Position numbers and translations under genes: made by a program
In this document: positions 6,216 to 8,349 of the stretch, piece after piece
Numbering within the stretch: the stretch's first letter is position 1
How the letters are laid out: each line of letters starts with the position of its first letter
Assembly (NCBI GenBank): GCA_031276375.1
Contig: JAISNE010000396.1
Location: 1-8,349, forward strand
Source of the DNA: Accumulibacter sp.
GTDB taxonomy: Bacteria; Pseudomonadota; Gammaproteobacteria; Burkholderiales; Rhodocyclaceae
Direction: 5' to 3'
DNA length: 8,349 nucleotides
Notes under the pieces: model-generated
Seen by the model: only the letters and a program-made list of their open reading frames with translations
Told to the model about the DNA's origin: nothing
The model's database searches: none

Positions 6216-7122
6216 CACACCTTTCCGCCCGGCGGCGCCGGATTCCCGGCGTTCGCGCGCGGGCCGGGCGCGCGCCGGAACGCCGGAAACGCCAACGCCA
6301 TCTTCCGGTCATCCGCGCCGGCCGCCGCGCCAGGAACCCGCCGAGGCCGCGAAACATTCGCGCCATCGACCGGCGCCGGTCAAGCCCGAGCGCCTGCATA
6401 AACTGCTGGCGCAAAGCGGGATCGGCTCGCGCCGCGAGATGGAAGAAGCCATCGCCGCCGGGCGCGTGACGATCAACGGCGAAACGGCGCGGATCGGCCA
6501 GCCGGCGACGCCCGTCGACCGCGTCAAGCTCGATGGCCGCCTGGTGAACCTGAAGTTTTCCCGCCGCCTGCCGCGCGTGCTCCTCTACCACAAGCCCGAG
6601 GGAGAAATCGTATCGCGCGCCGATCCGCAACACCGGCCCAGCGTGTTCACCGCGCTGCCGCGCCTTTCCGGCGCGCGCTGGGTCGCCGTCGGCCGTCTCG
6701 ATTTCAACACCAGCGGCCTCCTGTTGTTCACCACCTCGGGCGAACTGGCCAACCGGCTGACGCACCCGCGCTACGAACTGGTGCGCGAATACGCCGTGCG
6801 CGTGCTCGGCGAATTGCCGCCCGAAACGCGGCAGCGCCTGCTCCAGGGCGTCGAACTGGACGACGGGCCGGCGCGCTTTTCCACGCTGGAAGAAGCCGGC
6901 GGCGACGGCGCCAACCATTGGTACCGCGTCTCCCTGAGCGAAGGCCGCAACCGCGAAGTCCGCCGCCTGTTCGAAGCCGCCGGCGTCACCGTGAGCCGCC
7001 TGATGCGCGTCCGCTACGGGCCGTTTACCCTGCCGCCCAAGCTGCGGCGCGGGCAGGCGCTGGAACTCGAGGAAAAGGACATCCGGCGCCTGATGGCCGA
7101 CTTCGGGGGGACAGAGGACTGA
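6196..7122 (+). CDS. rluB: 23S rRNA pseudouridine(2605) synthase RluB
   Basis: The protein has 308 residues. After a Arg/Pro-rich, probably disordered N-terminus of about 64 residues comes an S4 RNA-binding domain (about 65-115: [28 protein letters not shown]). The RsuA/RluB catalytic domain follows, with [15 protein letters not shown] at 167-181 holding the catalytic Asp169, then [19 protein letters not shown] and [15 protein letters not shown]. RluB converts U2605 (E. coli numbering) of 23S rRNA to pseudouridine. The neighbourhood scpA-scpB-rluB is a common arrangement that supports RluB over RluE or RsuA. The ATG lies in the last codons of scpB (20-base overlap). The final codons (GGTED) run into GAGGACTGA, part of a short GAGGAC direct repeat (7114-7140) that looks like intergenic repeat DNA, so the extreme C-terminus may have been reshaped. 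Confidence 0.93.
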   Translation: MPRKPRNTPFRPAAPDSRRSRAGRARAGTPETPTPSSGHPRRPPRQEPAEAAKHSRHRPAPVKPERLHKLLAQSGIGSRREMEEAIAAGRVTINGETARIGQPATPVDRVKLDGRLVNLKFSRRLPRVLLYHKPEGEIVSRADPQHRPSVFTALPRLSGARWVAVGRLDFNTSGLLLFTTSGELANRLTHPRYELVREYAVRVLGELPPETRQRLLQGVELDDGPARFSTLEEAGGDGANHWYRVSLSEGRNREVRRLFEAAGVTVSRLMRVRYGPFTLPPKLRRGQALELEEKDIRRLMADFGGTED

Positions 7123-7192
7123 AGACAGAAGACCGAGGACTGGCTGTGAGCCGGCTTGTCGTTGCAGGCGAAAGACGGGATTTGTACCAAGT

Positions 7193-7264
7193 TGCAGTCA
7201 AACCATCGTGATATGTCAAAAAATGACCGGAGTCCTGACACGTCAGACTGGAGTATCGACGGCC
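7193..7264 (-). repeat. 72-bp unit of copy B (equivalent of 725-796)
   Basis: Read on the minus strand it runs GGCCGTCGATACTCC to GACTGCA and is nearly identical to 725-796. It contains a perfect small palindrome, CTGAC-AC-GTCAG, at 7235-7246. Confidence 0.85.
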
Positions 7265-7361
7265 TATTGGATGCAACGTGGCGCCAAGCAAAAAATCAGC
7301 CGACGGACGCAATGTGCGGTCATGGCGGCAAGCGCCGTGCGCGGCGATGAAAGATGCGGTA

Positions 7362-7380
7362 AGCGAGCTCGCAGCTCGCT
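7362..7380 (-). repeat. short perfect hairpin in copy B (equivalent of 602-620)
   Basis: AGCGAGCT at 7362-7369 pairs with AGCTCGCT at 7373-7380 around a three-base loop. Relative to copy A, two base pairs changed on both sides (T-G to A-T, and C-G to T-A), so the stem is kept by paired changes. Confidence 0.7.
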
Positions 7381-7586
7381 TGGCGGGCGGGACGCTCGCG
7401 CGAAAACGGGGAGCGCGGGCGTCTCGCCACGCTTCGTGGGACTTGCTTTTTGCGGACGTGATAACAACCGTGCCCGGAATCACTAAGGTTCGTGGCCCAA
7501 AAAAATAGACCTGGAAGGCACTTTGTCGTTTCAGAAAACCCAGGCGCCGCATGGATTGCCGCGTCGCGCGGCCCGAACAATGACGG

Positions 7587-7656
7587 TACGGTCAAACCAG
7601 CGTGATACGCCAAAAAATGACCAAAATCCTGACACGCCAGACTTGAGTCAACAGCC
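7587..7656 (-). repeat. 72-bp unit of copy B (equivalent of 309-380, 2-bp deletion)
   Basis: On the minus strand it matches 309-380 but lacks two bases in the GATACTC part (GTTGACTCAAG in place of GTTGATACTCAAG). The CGTATCACG and TCATTTTTTGG core is retained. Confidence 0.8.
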
Positions 7657-7817
7657 TGTTGAGTGCAACCTGGTATGACACCAACAGGGCTATCGCATAC
7701 GCAGATGTCGTAAAGGAGGGTCGGGGAGCGGGTGTTTCGTTGCGGGTGCGGGCAGGCCCCTGTGACCGTACAGCGTGCAAGCGGGCGTCCTCTTAGGCGA
7801 CCACGCCCCGCCTCATC

Positions 7818-7845
7818 ATTGCGAGGGCCGAAGGCCCGTGGCAAT
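7818..7845 (+). repeat. short palindromic dispersed repeat (ATTGC...GCAAT type)
   Basis: ATTGC (7818-7822) pairs with GCAAT (7841-7845), and inside it GGGCC-GAA-GGCCC forms a second strong stem. With the following CCAT it carries the same GGCAATCCAT signature seen inside copies A and B. It resembles widely dispersed extragenic palindromes of proteobacterial genomes, probably unrelated to the transporter. Confidence 0.65.
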
Positions 7846-7986
7846 CCATCGGCTTTCATCCGCGCGATGACATCAGCCTTCCGTTCCTGCCTGAACGCCG
7901 AATGGCTATCCCGGACTATCGCGCTTCCCTGCTCGGACTCGTCAAAAAATAAATGCGATGGCCCTGATGACACCATCGATTCGCGC

Positions 7987-8013
7987 GTGACGGATATACG
8001 GACTGTATATAAT
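7987..8013 (+). promoter_or_regulatory. candidate promoter for the NSS transporter gene
   Basis: A perfect TATAAT lies at 8008-8013. The best -35 is GTGACG at 7987-7992 (4 of 6), with a short 15-base spacer. The perfect -10 in this GC-rich context is the main support. Transcription would begin near 8020, giving a leader of about 140 bases. The CGATGG/CCATCG inverted repeat at 7956-7978 lies just upstream and could be an operator. Confidence 0.5.
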
Positions 8014-8158
8014 GCAGCTTTTTTTCACGCGCCGCGCGGTGACGGGTTGGCGGAAACCTGGCCGCGCCGTCTGGCTGGCAAATCACTGTCCCGAAAAACG
8101 TCGGCGCAGGAACCGCCCGCCGCCTCGCCGGGCGCCATACATTCTGCATGAATTCACC

Positions 8159-8349
8159 ATGAACCCATCTTCTTCTTCCCGTTCCACCTGGACTAACCGC
8201 TGGGCTTTCATCCTCGTCACCATCGGCTCTGCCGTGGGACTGGGCAACATCTGGAAATTTCCGTATCTCGCGGGATCGACCGGCGGCAGCGCCTTCGTGC
8301 TGGTCTATCTGCTCTGTGTGGCGCTGATCAGCCTGCCGCTGTTGATGGC
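8159..8349 (+). CDS. sodium-dependent transporter, NSS/SNF family (3' truncated by window)
   Basis: The first 63 residues are present. After a short Ser/Thr-rich cytoplasmic N-terminus and WTNRWAFILV comes the family hallmark GSAVGLGNIWKFPY (23-36), the unwound first membrane helix that binds Na+ and substrate in LeuT-type transporters. AGSTGGSAFVLVYLLCVALI follows, the start of helix 2. These inner-membrane symporters import amino acids or related compounds with sodium; the substrate cannot be told from this part. The start is ATG 8159; the upstream ATG 8148 is out of frame. Only a weak ribosome site is seen. It is separated from rluB by about 1 kb and has its own promoter, so it is not part of that operon. 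Confidence 0.93.
   Translation, partial: MNPSSSSRSTWTNRWAFILVTIGSAVGLGNIWKFPYLAGSTGGSAFVLVYLLCVALISLPLLM

Larger units (their letters stand above)
7185..7675 (-). repeat. structured non-coding repeat element, copy B (about 491 bp), inverted relative to copy A
   Basis: This matches copy A along almost its whole length when read on the minus strand. It begins with TACCAAGTTGC at 7185-7195 and ends with GCAACCTGGTA at 7665-7675 (one mismatch in the inverted ends). The 72-bp end units are at 7193-7264 and 7587-7656. Compared with copy A it has several small indels, including loss of about 14 bases in the large hairpin and 2 bases in the left-type unit. No matching 3-bp duplication flanks it (TTG and TGA outside the ends). 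It encodes no recognisable protein. Confidence 0.8.
7676..8158. other. intergenic region before the NSS transporter, no gene supported
   Basis: Open frames exist here (for example 7732-8151 on +) but show no family resemblance and lack good ribosome sites. Visible items are the ATTGC/GCAAT hairpin at 7818-7845, an inverted repeat CGATGG (7956-7961)/CCATCG (7973-7978), the promoter near 7987-8013, and a leader of about 140 bases. Its GC-rich segment GACGG...CCGTC (about 8040-8071) could fold, but I recognise no riboswitch in it. Confidence 0.6.

Noticed and set aside
7732..8151. 139-residue plus-strand open frame before the transporter
   Set aside because: It crosses a palindromic repeat and the promoter region, with no ribosome site and no recognisable motif.
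8014..8158. Guanidine-II (mini-ykkC) type riboswitch, because of ACGG sequences near the transporter gene
   Set aside because: The ACGG sequences are not in the loops of two short tandem hairpins as that class requires.

Overview
The window is GC-rich DNA, apparently from a Gammaproteobacterium or Betaproteobacterium. The clues are the gene order (PHP phosphatase, yciO, M50 protease, trpS, scpA, scpB, rluB), a roughly 400-residue TrpRS with a large internal insertion, and an ScpA that opens with a VYGQP/IPPDA-type N-terminus. The genus cannot be read from the sequence.

Layout. Positions 3-137 hold the C-terminal end of a TolA/TonB-like protein. Positions 138-1028 are non-coding and mostly occupied by a structured repeat element of about 515 bp (copy A, 290-804), followed by a hairpin and a promoter. 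Positions 1082-7122 form one tight seven-gene block, all on the + strand: PHP-domain nucleotide phosphatase/exoribonuclease (rnm/yciV-like), YciO-type TsaC/Sua5 homologue, site-2 protease-like M50 peptidase, trpS, scpA, scpB and rluB. The genes overlap or sit a few bases apart, with one larger gap of 57 bases before scpA, so they probably form an operon read from an extended -10 promoter at 1029-1037. Positions 7123-8158 are again non-coding. They contain a second, inverted copy of the element (copy B, 7185-7675), a short dispersed hairpin and a promoter for the last gene. Positions 8159-8349 are the start of a sodium-dependent (NSS/SNF family) transporter that runs off the window.

How the genes fit together. 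The block is housekeeping: RNA and nucleotide turnover (PHP protein), a paralogue of the tRNA threonylcarbamoyl-AMP synthase (YciO), tryptophan charging of tRNA (TrpS), chromosome condensation (ScpA and ScpB are the non-SMC subunits of the Smc complex) and 23S rRNA pseudouridylation (RluB), with a membrane protease of unknown substrate.

The unusual features are not new protein families. First, a pair of inverted, palindrome-rich, non-coding elements brackets the operon; each has near-identical short inverted ends and a 72-bp direct repeat at both ends. Second, scpA and scpB overlap by 200 nt through an 18-nt tandem repeat that is read in two frames. I found no CRISPR array, toxin-antitoxin pair, defence system, transposase, tRNA or rRNA gene.
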